From JAUZRW01 sp964549915 (lineage in GTDB: Bacteria; Chloroflexota; Anaerolineae; Aggregatilineales; Phototrophicaceae), in assembly GCA_964549915.1 (NCBI GenBank), contig CAZJWX010000002.1, positions 62,001 through 126,000 on the forward strand: DNA of 64,000 nucleotides. Reading direction: 5' to 3'. A program made the translations under genes and the position numbers. Position 1 is the first letter of the stretch, and every line of letters starts with the position of its first letter. The notes beneath the pieces were generated by a model, which saw nothing but the letters and a program-made list of their open reading frames with translations, did not search any database and was not told the origin of the DNA. This document shows, piece after piece, positions 25,950 through 34,260 of this stretch.

Positions 25950-27137
25950 ATGAACCAGTTGCGTAAGCAGATGCCGAAAATCTCGACGGCGTTGTTGCTC
26001 ATCGCCGTATTCATGGGCGGCTTTTTGCTGGGCAATCAGAGCAATCCCAGTCAGGCACAGGATGCAGCGATCGGTAATACGGATGACGCCTTCGCCCCGC
26101 TTTTTGAAGTCTACGAAACCATTCAGGCACGTTACGTGGACTCTGATACGATTGATACGCCCACGCTCGTCAACGGTGCGATTCGCGGCATGGTGGATGC
26201 ACTGGAAGACCCCTTCAGCGGCTACCTCGACCCCAGCGCCTTCGAGATGTTCCAGACGGATCTCTCTGGCGATGTCGAAGGCATTGGCGTGGTGATCCGC
26301 ACTGATGAAGAGACCGAGCGCGTTGTCGTCGTAGAAGTGCTCGAAGGTACGGGCGCAGAGCGTGCTGGCGTGCTCCCCGGCGACATCTTCATCGAAGTCG
26401 ATGGGCAGAGCGTCGAAGGCTTGAACCAGTCGGAACTGGCAGCCCTCGTGCGCGGGCCTTCAGGCAGTGAAGTCGTGATCACCTTCCTGCGCGGCGAAGA
26501 ACTCGTCACGCTGACGATTACACGTGTGCGCTTCGAAGTGCCCAATGTGACGTATGAAGTGCTGGAAGGGAACATCGCCTACATCGGCATGAATGAATTC
26601 AGCGAACGCTCGCGCCGCCAGTTGGACGAAGCCATTGCAGAACTGGATGTCAACTCACGTGCCGGGTTGATCTTCGATCTACGCGGTAATCCGGGTGGTC
26701 TGCTCTCGTCGGCGGTAGATGTCGGCAGCGCCTTCATCGAAGATGGCGTGATTCTCTACGAATCCTTCGGCGATGGCAGCGAACAGGTCTTCGAAGCCAA
26801 TGGCGACTTTGCCGGGATCACAGTGCCGATTGTCGTGCTGGTGAATGAAGGTAGTGCGAGCGCTTCCGAACTCGTATCCGGCGCGATGCAGGATCGCGGC
26901 GTTGCAACCCTGATTGGCGAAGTGACCTTCGGCAAAGGCACGGTGCAGACGCTGCAACCGCTGAGCAATAACGGTGCCCTGCGCATCACGATTGCGCGGT
27001 ACCTGCTACCCTCGCGCCGCTGGATCCACGAGGTTGGCGTGACACCTGACATCGTCGTGCCCTATGACCCGGCGGTGGATGGCGTGGACATTGACCCACA
27101 GTTGGATGCAGCCATCGAGTTCTTCCAGGAGAACTGA
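25950..27137 (+). CDS. C-terminal processing protease, S41 family (CtpA-like)
   Basis: 395 residues with an N-terminal signal or membrane anchor (ALLLIAVFMGGFLLG), then the S41 helical region, a PDZ domain around residues 105-195 and the protease core. The catalytic Ser is S304 (EGSASASE) and the general-base Lys is K329 (TFGKGTVQ), 25 residues apart as in known Ctp enzymes. It cuts protein C-termini outside the membrane. GGAG lies 8 bases before the ATG. It is followed by a hairpin and then secG, so it is probably a single-gene unit concerned with envelope protein quality or maturation. Confidence 0.93.
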   Translation: MNQLRKQMPKISTALLLIAVFMGGFLLGNQSNPSQAQDAAIGNTDDAFAPLFEVYETIQARYVDSDTIDTPTLVNGAIRGMVDALEDPFSGYLDPSAFEMFQTDLSGDVEGIGVVIRTDEETERVVVVEVLEGTGAERAGVLPGDIFIEVDGQSVEGLNQSELAALVRGPSGSEVVITFLRGEELVTLTITRVRFEVPNVTYEVLEGNIAYIGMNEFSERSRRQLDEAIAELDVNSRAGLIFDLRGNPGGLLSSAVDVGSAFIEDGVILYESFGDGSEQVFEANGDFAGITVPIVVLVNEGSASASELVSGAMQDRGVATLIGEVTFGKGTVQTLQPLSNNGALRITIARYLLPSRRWIHEVGVTPDIVVPYDPAVDGVDIDPQLDAAIEFFQEN

Positions 27138-27164
27138 TCACAAATTCGGCGAACGCACAGGACA

Positions 27165-27195
27165 AGCAGGAGTTGGGCGCACCTTCTCCTGCTTT
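27165..27195 (+). terminator. Hairpin after protease gene, probable terminator
   Basis: A perfect 9-base stem, AAGCAGGAG and CTCCTGCTT with a 13-base loop, beginning 28 bases past the stop. Only a short T run follows, so termination may be partial. Confidence 0.5.
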
Positions 27196-27307
27196 GATGA
27201 TGGCGGACATCCCCGCTCCGCAAACCCTACCCAGTCCGGGGTTTGGCGTGCTATACTGCTGCCAATCATGACCAGACGATAACCCGACAGCGAAGAGAGC
27301 GAGATTT

Positions 27308-27544
27308 ATGGGCGCGTTACCTGTAATTATGCAAGTGGCTTCGATCATCGTATCGATTTTCTTGATTGTCTTGATTCTGATGCAAGTTCGCGGCGGCGCA
27401 CTCGGCAGCTTGCTGGGTGGTGATGCAGGTGGTGGCGTGTCGCACACACGCCGCGGCCTGGAGAAGACGCTCTTCCAACTGACGATCTTCCTGAGCATTG
27501 CTTTCCTGGCGATTTCCGCGTTTTCCGTTGCCCTCGCTGGCTAA
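27308..27544 (+). CDS. secG: Preprotein translocase subunit SecG
   Basis: 78 residues with two membrane helices (IIVSIFLIVLILMQV and TIFLSIAFLAISAFSV) joined by a Gly-rich loop (GGALGSLLGG) and the conserved RRGLEK segment before helix 2. It is an auxiliary subunit of the SecYEG channel. An extended -10 promoter, TGC-TATACT, lies at 27249-27257. Its neighbours are secreted proteins rather than other sec genes. Confidence 0.92.
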   Translation: MGALPVIMQVASIIVSIFLIVLILMQVRGGALGSLLGGDAGGGVSHTRRGLEKTLFQLTIFLSIAFLAISAFSVALAG

Positions 27545-27629
27545 AACAGGACAGAACCGGATGCTCTCGTCATGCGCTGAGGGCGTCCGCTCCCCCCTCC
27601 CTTGAACTGACTCCCATGATGAGGTGCGT

Positions 27630-29399
27630 ATGCTGCGTGGTATTCGCTGGCAGTTGATTGCGTTGCTGGTTTCAATCACGACCTTTGCCCTGGTGTTGCT
27701 GCTGCGGTTGGATACAAGTGATTCTGCACCAGCCCCCACGCAACCGCCGACCATTCAGGCAACACAGACTGTACCGGCTCCCACTGCGACTGTAACACCC
27801 GAACCGGTACAGGCGGCGACACTCGCGCCGCTGGCAGCCACCAACGACACAATCGACTACGCTGAGGGCTTAGTCGGCAGTGTGGAACGCCTGAACCCAA
27901 TCTTCGCGGCATTGAACCCGGCAGAGCAAGATATTGTCTCCTTGATCTACGAAGGGCTGACGCAGGTCAATGAATACGGTGAAACCGTCGGCGGTCTGGC
28001 GGAGCGCTGGGTCGTCTCGCGGGATGGCCTGGAATACGTCTTCGTGCTGCGCGACGATGTGCTCTGGCAGGATGGCACACCCTTTACGGCAGACGATGTG
28101 GTTTTCACGGTGTCGATGCTGGGTGCGGAAGTCTTCCCGGGGCTGGAAGCACAGGCGGCGTTCTGGCAAACAGTTGAAGTGCAAAAAGTCGATGATTTCA
28201 CGGTGCGCTTCCGATTGGCGCAACCCCTGGCACGCTTCCCCAGTTTGCTCACCATCGGCATCCTGCCAGAACATGCCCTGACTGGCACCAGCGCGGACCA
28301 ACTCATCAGCCATCCCTTCAACCTCTCTCCTATTGGTACCGGGCCATATCAACTAGATGCGATCCGCTCCACCGACGGACAGACCATCCAGGCGGTCGAT
28401 CTGGTGGCGGCTCCGGTTTACCAACAGCGCAGCGAAGAAGAAGCATATGCCCTGCAACGACTGCGTTTTCGCCTCTTCCCCACATTCGATGAGGCAGCGC
28501 AGGCCCTTGCTGATGGCGATATTGACGGCCTCGCTGCCACCGATTGGCCAGAGCGCGACACCTTGCTGGGAATCAGCGGGGTGACGACCCTGACGACGAC
28601 GGCTCCCAGCGTGGGTGTGCTGATCTTCAACTGGGACGAGGGGGAGGATGTGCGTTTCTTCAGCGATCAGCGCGTGCGCTCGGCTTTGCAACTCGGGTTG
28701 AATTACTCCGCTCCCGTCGAAAGCCACCTGTTGAACCGCGCCGTCGTCGCCAACAGCCCCTTGCTGCCGATTTCGTGGGCTTATGAACCAACCCTGCCGA
28801 TTCCGGCGGCAGACCCCGCCCGCGCCCGCGACTTGCTGGACAATGCCAATATCCAGACGGGTGAGGCAGAGGCGACCGAAGAGCCGCAGCCAGGCGAACT
28901 GTACCGCTTCAGCATCCTCACCAGCGACCAGCCGGAGATCACCCGCATCGCACAGGAAATCGCCGCGCAGTGGACGCAGCTAGGCTTGCAGGTCACCGTC
29001 GACTCACTGCCCTTCAGCCAATATCAAGAGCGGCTGGAAAACGGGGACTTCCAGACGGCGATTGTCGAACTCCCGCTGAGCATCGACCCGGATGTCTACG
29101 CCTTCTGGCACAGCAGCCAGTACCCGGACGGATTGAATTATGGCGGCGCGGCGGAGAGTCGTGCGGATGAAATCCTGGAGCGGGGCAGGCGCGACGACAA
29201 CGGCCTGAATCGCATGCAGCTATACCGTGATTTTCAGCGAATCTTCCGCGATCGCGCCATTGCCATCCCCCTGTATTACCCGCTGTTCACGTACGCAGTA
29301 CGCGATGAAATCAACGGCGTGCAGTTGGGTTTCATCGGCACTGCGGCGCATCGTTTCCGTACCATCGCAGACTGGACTGTCGGCGATGAGGATTTTTGA
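27630..29399 (+). CDS. Peptide-type ABC transporter substrate-binding protein (SBP_bac_5)
   Basis: 589 residues. An N-terminal hydrophobic segment (LIALLVSITTFALVLLL) lacks a lipobox, and a Pro/Thr-rich linker of about 50 residues leads to the SBP family 5 fold (LNPIFAALNPAEQDIVSLIYEGL, DGTPFTADDVVF). Members bind peptides, nickel or sugars for ABC import. No permease or ATPase genes are adjacent, so it is an orphan receptor here. The ATG at 27630 follows GAGG; a GTG at 27624 is also in frame. It lies 85 bases after secG. Confidence 0.85.
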   Translation: MLRGIRWQLIALLVSITTFALVLLLRLDTSDSAPAPTQPPTIQATQTVPAPTATVTPEPVQAATLAPLAATNDTIDYAEGLVGSVERLNPIFAALNPAEQDIVSLIYEGLTQVNEYGETVGGLAERWVVSRDGLEYVFVLRDDVLWQDGTPFTADDVVFTVSMLGAEVFPGLEAQAAFWQTVEVQKVDDFTVRFRLAQPLARFPSLLTIGILPEHALTGTSADQLISHPFNLSPIGTGPYQLDAIRSTDGQTIQAVDLVAAPVYQQRSEEEAYALQRLRFRLFPTFDEAAQALADGDIDGLAATDWPERDTLLGISGVTTLTTTAPSVGVLIFNWDEGEDVRFFSDQRVRSALQLGLNYSAPVESHLLNRAVVANSPLLPISWAYEPTLPIPAADPARARDLLDNANIQTGEAEATEEPQPGELYRFSILTSDQPEITRIAQEIAAQWTQLGLQVTVDSLPFSQYQERLENGDFQTAIVELPLSIDPDVYAFWHSSQYPDGLNYGGAAESRADEILERGRRDDNGLNRMQLYRDFQRIFRDRAIAIPLYYPLFTYAVRDEINGVQLGFIGTAAHRFRTIADWTVGDEDF

Positions 29400-29419
29400 G
29401 CATCAAACCGACTTCAAAG

Positions 29420-29447
29420 TTGCGGCAACCTTTAACTATGCTACAAT
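29420..29447 (+). promoter_or_regulatory. Promoter of the cyclic-nucleotide-binding gene
   Basis: TTGCGG (29420-29425), a 16-base spacer and TACAAT (29442-29447) preceded by TGC as an extended -10. Confidence 0.6.
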
Positions 29448-29493
29448 TTTGGCAATGTGACCCGAGTACTGTGCAACCGTGAGGAGTAACCCG

Positions 29494-29979
29494 ATGTCTG
29501 TTGCAAATATTCTCAGCCAGGCAGACATCTTCGATGAATTGACATCTACCCAACTCGAACTGGTCAGTTCGATTGCTGATGAGCGTCATTATCAGGCCGG
29601 GGAAGTCATCTTCGAGGAGAATACCACAGGCGACGAAATGTACGTGATCGCCAGCGGCGAAGTCGAAATCCAGGTTGATCCTTCGTTGATCGGCGACGAA
29701 TCCGCTTCGGGGAAATTCACCATTGCCACCGTGCGTCGTGGGCAAGTCTTTGGCGAAATGTCCCTCGTTGACCAGGGACTGCGCAGTGCCAGCGCGCGGT
29801 GCAGCAAACAAGATACGCATCTGGTCGTCATCCCGCGCGAGAAGCTGATGCTCCTGTGCGATACCTACCCCCAGCTTGGTTACAAGCTGATGCGCAACCT
29901 GGCGGGCGAAATGGCGATGAAAATCCGCCACACCGACCTGCATCTGCGAGAGAAACTCACCTGGCAAAAAGAAGATTAA
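29494..29979 (+). CDS. Cyclic-nucleotide-binding domain protein
   Basis: 161 residues made of one cNMP-binding beta-roll (GEVIFEENTTGDEMYVIASGEVEI) with the phosphate-binding cassette FGEMSLVDQGLRSASAR, including Glu and Arg expected to contact cyclic nucleotide. A short helical C-terminal tail follows. There is no HTH domain, so it is not a CRP-type transcription factor; it might regulate a partner protein. GAGGAG lies upstream of the ATG at 29494. The ligand (cAMP, cGMP or none) is not known. Confidence 0.85.
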   Translation: MSVANILSQADIFDELTSTQLELVSSIADERHYQAGEVIFEENTTGDEMYVIASGEVEIQVDPSLIGDESASGKFTIATVRRGQVFGEMSLVDQGLRSASARCSKQDTHLVVIPREKLMLLCDTYPQLGYKLMRNLAGEMAMKIRHTDLHLREKLTWQKED

Positions 29980-29993
29980 TCACGGGAGTTTTT

Positions 29994-30021
29994 GTAGGGG
30001 CATAATACAGCATGCCCCTAC
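29994..30021. repeat. Short perfect palindrome (GTAGGGGCAT type)
   Basis: GTAGGGGCAT and ATGCCCCTAC, 10-base arms with an 8-base loop, lie between the convergent cyclic-nucleotide and tyrS genes. It lacks a T run on the 3' side in either direction, so a conventional terminator is unlikely. It resembles the short GTAGGGGC palindromes scattered in some cyanobacterial and Chloroflexota genomes, by memory only. Confidence 0.55.
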
Positions 30022-30044
30022 GTTCACGGATTTCACCCTGCCCG

Positions 30045-31295
30045 CTAGTTCGCCTTCAAGCGCAGGAATTTGCGCTTGCCGACCTGCACCACCGTTGGCA
30101 ACATCTCCGGCGTGATTTCCATCATCACATCGCCAATTTGCTCCCCATCCACACGGACACCGCCGTTCTTGACGAGGTCTTTAGCTTGCCTGCCGCTGCT
30201 GACCAGTTTGTGATCGCGCAGGATGTCCAGTACGCGGGTGGCCTCGGTCAAGGTTGCTTCTGGAATGTCTTCCGGGATGCCGTCACCACCGCTGCGGAAG
30301 ACTTCATCCCAGCGTTTCTGGGCGACTTGTGCATCTTCCGGGCTGTGGAAGATACTGACGATTTCACGGGCGAGGCGCATCTTGACTTCGTTGGGATGCA
30401 GACTGCCGTCTGCTAGCCCCTTCTCCATCTCATCGAGCTGATTCTGCTGCCAGCCGAGAATCAGCTTGTGATAAATGGGCATGGCTTTGTCCGGCACGCT
30501 CATCACCTTGCCGTACATATCCCAGGGTTCGGAAAGCAGCGGAATATGATTGCCCGTGCTCTTGCTCATCTTGGCAGAACCGTCCGTACCCGGCAGAGAC
30601 TCGCCCATGATGATGGCGACTTGCGGCTTCTGTTCCAGCGCCTGCTGCAATTTGCGCCCGGCGACCAGAATGTTGAACAACTGATCCTGTCCGCCGACCT
30701 GCACATCCGCATCCTGGGCGACGGCATCGTAGGCCTGCATCAGGGCGTAGAAGAACTCATGCAGGTAAATCGGCTGGTTGGATTCCATGCGATTGGCGAA
30801 GTTTTCACGCACGAGGAACTGCTGCACCGTGAAATTGCTCGCCAAGCGGATGATGTCGGCGAAATCCAGCGGCGCAAGCCATTCGCTGTTGCGGCGCACA
30901 CGGGTCTTCTCCCGATCCAGGATTTTGAAAGCCTGTTCCGCGTAGGTGCGGGCATTTTGCTCGACCATTTCAGCCGTAAGTTGTTCGCGGGCCTTCTCTT
31001 TATCCGACGGATCACCGATCAGGCTGGTGAAGGTGCCGACGAGGAAGGTCACATCGTGCCCGAAATCCTGAAACTGGCGCAGCTTGCGCATGGTAATCGT
31101 GTGCCCCAGGTGCAAATCCGCCGTACGGGGATCGTAGCCGCAGTAAACGCGCAGCGGACGCCCCTCTTTTTCCGCTTCGATCAAGCGCTGGCGCAGTTCC
31201 TTGCGCATGTGCTCTTTCGTCTCCGGATCACCGTAAGCTGTGCCGGACATCAAAACTTCTACTTGTTCATCAATCGTTACTGTTGCTGTTGCCAT
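30045..31295 (-). CDS. tyrS: Tyrosyl-tRNA synthetase
   Basis: 416 residues, class Ic synthetase. The first ATP motif is HLGH (DLHLGHTITMRKL) and the second is KMSKS (SAKMSKSTGNHI). Between them are the tyrosine-pocket residues (YALMQAYDAV, VGGQDQLFNI), and an S4 RNA-binding domain closes the C-terminus (DLVKNGGVRVDG). The sequence matches the TyrZ-type bacterial subgroup better than E. coli TyrS. It charges tRNA-Tyr. It is divergent from alaS. I found no T-box in its leader. Confidence 0.95.
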   Translation of the reverse strand: MATATVTIDEQVEVLMSGTAYGDPETKEHMRKELRQRLIEAEKEGRPLRVYCGYDPRTADLHLGHTITMRKLRQFQDFGHDVTFLVGTFTSLIGDPSDKEKAREQLTAEMVEQNARTYAEQAFKILDREKTRVRRNSEWLAPLDFADIIRLASNFTVQQFLVRENFANRMESNQPIYLHEFFYALMQAYDAVAQDADVQVGGQDQLFNILVAGRKLQQALEQKPQVAIIMGESLPGTDGSAKMSKSTGNHIPLLSEPWDMYGKVMSVPDKAMPIYHKLILGWQQNQLDEMEKGLADGSLHPNEVKMRLAREIVSIFHSPEDAQVAQKRWDEVFRSGGDGIPEDIPEATLTEATRVLDILRDHKLVSSGRQAKDLVKNGGVRVDGEQIGDVMMEITPEMLPTVVQVGKRKFLRLKAN

Positions 31296-31491
31296 GTTGG
31301 TTTCTCACTGGTTCCAGTCGATCCTAGCGGTTCGCGATTGTAACACGCTGATGCGTACTTGTTCAGGTTGCACTAGACTTGTTATCATTACCCTGCAATG
31401 TGCGTATAGTCGCAAAAACCTGACCCATTTTGACCCATTATAATCTCTTACGCAGATTCAGCAAATAATCATCAGGCAGGAACACACACAG

Positions 31492-34188
31492 ATGAAGCGA
31501 ATGACAAGCGCCGAGGTTCGGCAAGCCTATCTGGATTTTTTCGAGGAGATGGGGCATCAGCCAGTCCCCTCTTCGTCACTCGTACCGGGGAATGATCCCA
31601 CGCTGCTCTTTGCCAATTCCGGCATGGTGCAGTTCAAGGATGTCTTCCTGGGAACCGAAAAACGCGATTACACCCGCGCCACTACCGCGCAGAAGGTAAT
31701 GCGCGTCAGCGGCAAACACAACGACCTGGAAGAAGTTGGTCCCTCCGCCCGGCATCACACCTTCTTCGAGATGATGGGGAATTTCAGCTTCGGCGATTAT
31801 TTCAAGTTGGAAGCGATGCAATTCGCCTGGGAACTGCTGACCCGCATCTACGGACTGCCGGAAGATCGACTCGCCGTCACCATTTACGAGAGAGACGACG
31901 AGAGCTATGACCTGTGGACGAAGGAAATCGGCGTTGATCCCAAACGGATCGCTCGCCTGGGTCCCAAGGACAACTTCTGGCAGATGGCGGAGACTGGCCC
32001 TTGCGGCCCCAACACCGAGATTCACTGGGATAAATATCCAGAACGCGGGATCGACGACATCATCCCCGCACTGGAAGCCGACAATGACCGCTTCCTGGAA
32101 ATCTGGAATCTGGTCTTCATGCAGTTCAACCGCACCCAGCCCGACCCGGATCACACGGGCCAGTATGATGAGCCGCTGCCCTCGCCCGGTGTCGATACGG
32201 GTTTGGGGCTGGAACGTGTCGTGAGCGTACTGCAAGGTGCGACCAACAACTACGATACGGATCTCTTCTTGCCGATCATGCGGGCGACTCAGGAATTGAC
32301 CGGGGACAGCGACGAAGAGCGCCAAGCGAACTACGTCCCCTACCGCGTGATTGCCGATCATATGCGCGCGGCAGTCTTCTTGATCAGCGACGGCGTTTTG
32401 CCCGGTGCCAAAGGCCGCGATTCCGTGACGCGCCTCGTTATCCGGCGGGCAGCACGCTTCGGCAAAAAGCTCGGCTTCGATCAACCATTTCTGGCGCACG
32501 TCGCCCAGGCCGTGATTGATGTCATGGGCGGGCACTATACCGAACTGGTCGAACGCGCCGATGCCATCAAACGCGCCATCACGCTGGAAGAAGAACGCTT
32601 CCACCGCACGATGGAGCGCGGACTGGAAGAATTGGAACAAATGTTGGACGAGTTGCCAGAGGGGGGACAGGTCAGTGGAGAGCAGGCATTTTACCTGAAG
32701 GCCACGCTTGGCCTACCGATCCAGGTGACGAAGGACATCGCCGAGGAACGTGGCTACAGCGTCGATCTCGTCGGCTTCGAGGTCGAAGTTGAGAAACACT
32801 CGCTTGTCAGCGGCGGTGGGCAAGCAATGGGTGAAATTGGCTCCGCCGACTTCTACAAGTCCCTGCTGACTGAATTGCAAGAAAGCGGCGAATTGACTGG
32901 CGATGGCGTGGAATACGACCCATACACAGCCCGCGATGTGCAGACCCGAATCCTTGCGCTGGCGCAGGATGGGCAGCGCGTCGAGAGCGCCATGATCGGC
33001 GACAAGGTGGAAGTCGTACTGGCGAAAACCAATTTCTACGTCGAAGCGGGTGGTCAGGTCAGCGATACGGGGCTGATCTCCGGCGATGGTTGGACAATCG
33101 AGGTAGAGAACACGCGCCGTCCTATTGGTGACTTGATCGTCCATGTCGGCGAAGTGGTCGAAGGCAATCCCCGCACACGAGATGAGGCTGTCGCTTCGGT
33201 GGACTGGCAACGCCGCCAGAACATCATGCGCAACCACACCGGAACACACCTGCTGCATGCAGCCCTGCGCAATGTACTGGGAACGCATGTGCAGCAGCGC
33301 GGTTCACTGGTGGCACCGGAGCGCCTGCGCTTTGACTTCGCGCACGATGAGAAGGTCAGCAATGAGGAACTCTCGCGCATCGAGACCGAAATCAACGACA
33401 TGATTGTTGCCAATGCCCCCGTGAAGACGGAAATCAAACCGCTGAAGGAAGCGCAGGCGGAAGGTGCGATGGCGCTCTTCGGCGAAAAGTACAGCGACAT
33501 CGTGCGCACGGTGATCGTGGATGGCGAGAATGGAGCCCGCTACAGCTACGAATTATGCGGCGGTACGCATGTCGGCAGCACAGGTGAAATTGGCGCATTC
33601 GTCTTCACCAACGAAGGCAGCGTCAGCGCGGGCATTCGCCGTGTGGAAGCCCTGACCGGGCACAGAGCGGTGCGCTACATCCAGCAGCAGCTTGATTTGC
33701 TACACCAGGTCGCCGGAGAATTGGGCACCACGCCAGATAATGCCATCAGCCGTCTGCATGCACTGCAAGATGAATTGAGCGCGGCACGCAAGCAGACCGA
33801 TGAACTCCAGCGCCGACTTGCGAAATACAGCTTTGATGAGATGATCGAGAACATGGAGGCGATCAACGGCAAACAAGCGCTGATCGCCCAGTTGGAAGGC
33901 GTCCCCAACGAGACGCTGCGCGAGATGGCGGATTGGTTCCGCAACAAGGTCAAGGAGAATGGCGTTCTGGTATTGGGCAGCGACATCAACGGTAAGCCGA
34001 TGCTGCTAGTCGCCCTCACCGATGATCTCGTCACGAGCGGCTTGAAAGCGGGCAATCTCATCAAGCCGATTGCAGCGGTTGTCGGCGGTGGCGGCGGTGG
34101 CCGCCCGAACATGGCGCAGGCTGGTGGCAAGGACAGCAGCAAGCTGCCCGAGGCACTGAACAAAGCCCGCGCACTGCTGGCGGAATGA
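31492..34188 (+). CDS. alaS: Alanyl-tRNA synthetase
   Basis: 898 residues, full-length. The class II catalytic core is at the N-terminus (motif 1 region PSARHHTFFEMMGNFSFGDY), with the tRNA-recognition helices in the middle. The editing domain has HTGTHLLH and CGGTHVG zinc ligands, and the DHHA1 C-terminal domain has the Gly-rich VVGGGGGGRPNMAQAGG segment. A perfect TATAAT lies at 31439-31444 without a clear -35; two direct repeats TGACCCATT (31421-31429, 31431-31439) abut it. It is the first of a run leading through a baseplate-J-like gene to ruvX and mltG, a neighbourhood related to alaS-yrrL clusters in other bacteria. Confidence 0.97.
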   Translation: MKRMTSAEVRQAYLDFFEEMGHQPVPSSSLVPGNDPTLLFANSGMVQFKDVFLGTEKRDYTRATTAQKVMRVSGKHNDLEEVGPSARHHTFFEMMGNFSFGDYFKLEAMQFAWELLTRIYGLPEDRLAVTIYERDDESYDLWTKEIGVDPKRIARLGPKDNFWQMAETGPCGPNTEIHWDKYPERGIDDIIPALEADNDRFLEIWNLVFMQFNRTQPDPDHTGQYDEPLPSPGVDTGLGLERVVSVLQGATNNYDTDLFLPIMRATQELTGDSDEERQANYVPYRVIADHMRAAVFLISDGVLPGAKGRDSVTRLVIRRAARFGKKLGFDQPFLAHVAQAVIDVMGGHYTELVERADAIKRAITLEEERFHRTMERGLEELEQMLDELPEGGQVSGEQAFYLKATLGLPIQVTKDIAEERGYSVDLVGFEVEVEKHSLVSGGGQAMGEIGSADFYKSLLTELQESGELTGDGVEYDPYTARDVQTRILALAQDGQRVESAMIGDKVEVVLAKTNFYVEAGGQVSDTGLISGDGWTIEVENTRRPIGDLIVHVGEVVEGNPRTRDEAVASVDWQRRQNIMRNHTGTHLLHAALRNVLGTHVQQRGSLVAPERLRFDFAHDEKVSNEELSRIETEINDMIVANAPVKTEIKPLKEAQAEGAMALFGEKYSDIVRTVIVDGENGARYSYELCGGTHVGSTGEIGAFVFTNEGSVSAGIRRVEALTGHRAVRYIQQQLDLLHQVAGELGTTPDNAISRLHALQDELSAARKQTDELQRRLAKYSFDEMIENMEAINGKQALIAQLEGVPNETLREMADWFRNKVKENGVLVLGSDINGKPMLLVALTDDLVTSGLKAGNLIKPIAAVVGGGGGGRPNMAQAGGKDSSKLPEALNKARALLAE

Positions 34189-34260
34189 ATCCGGATTAGT
34201 CAATTCTCGCCGGGGTATGATGAGCCAAACGGCGGCATTCAATCGAAATCGACGACATTC

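Noticed and set aside
29994..30021. Conventional bidirectional terminator
   Set aside because: There is no T run on the downstream side in either direction.
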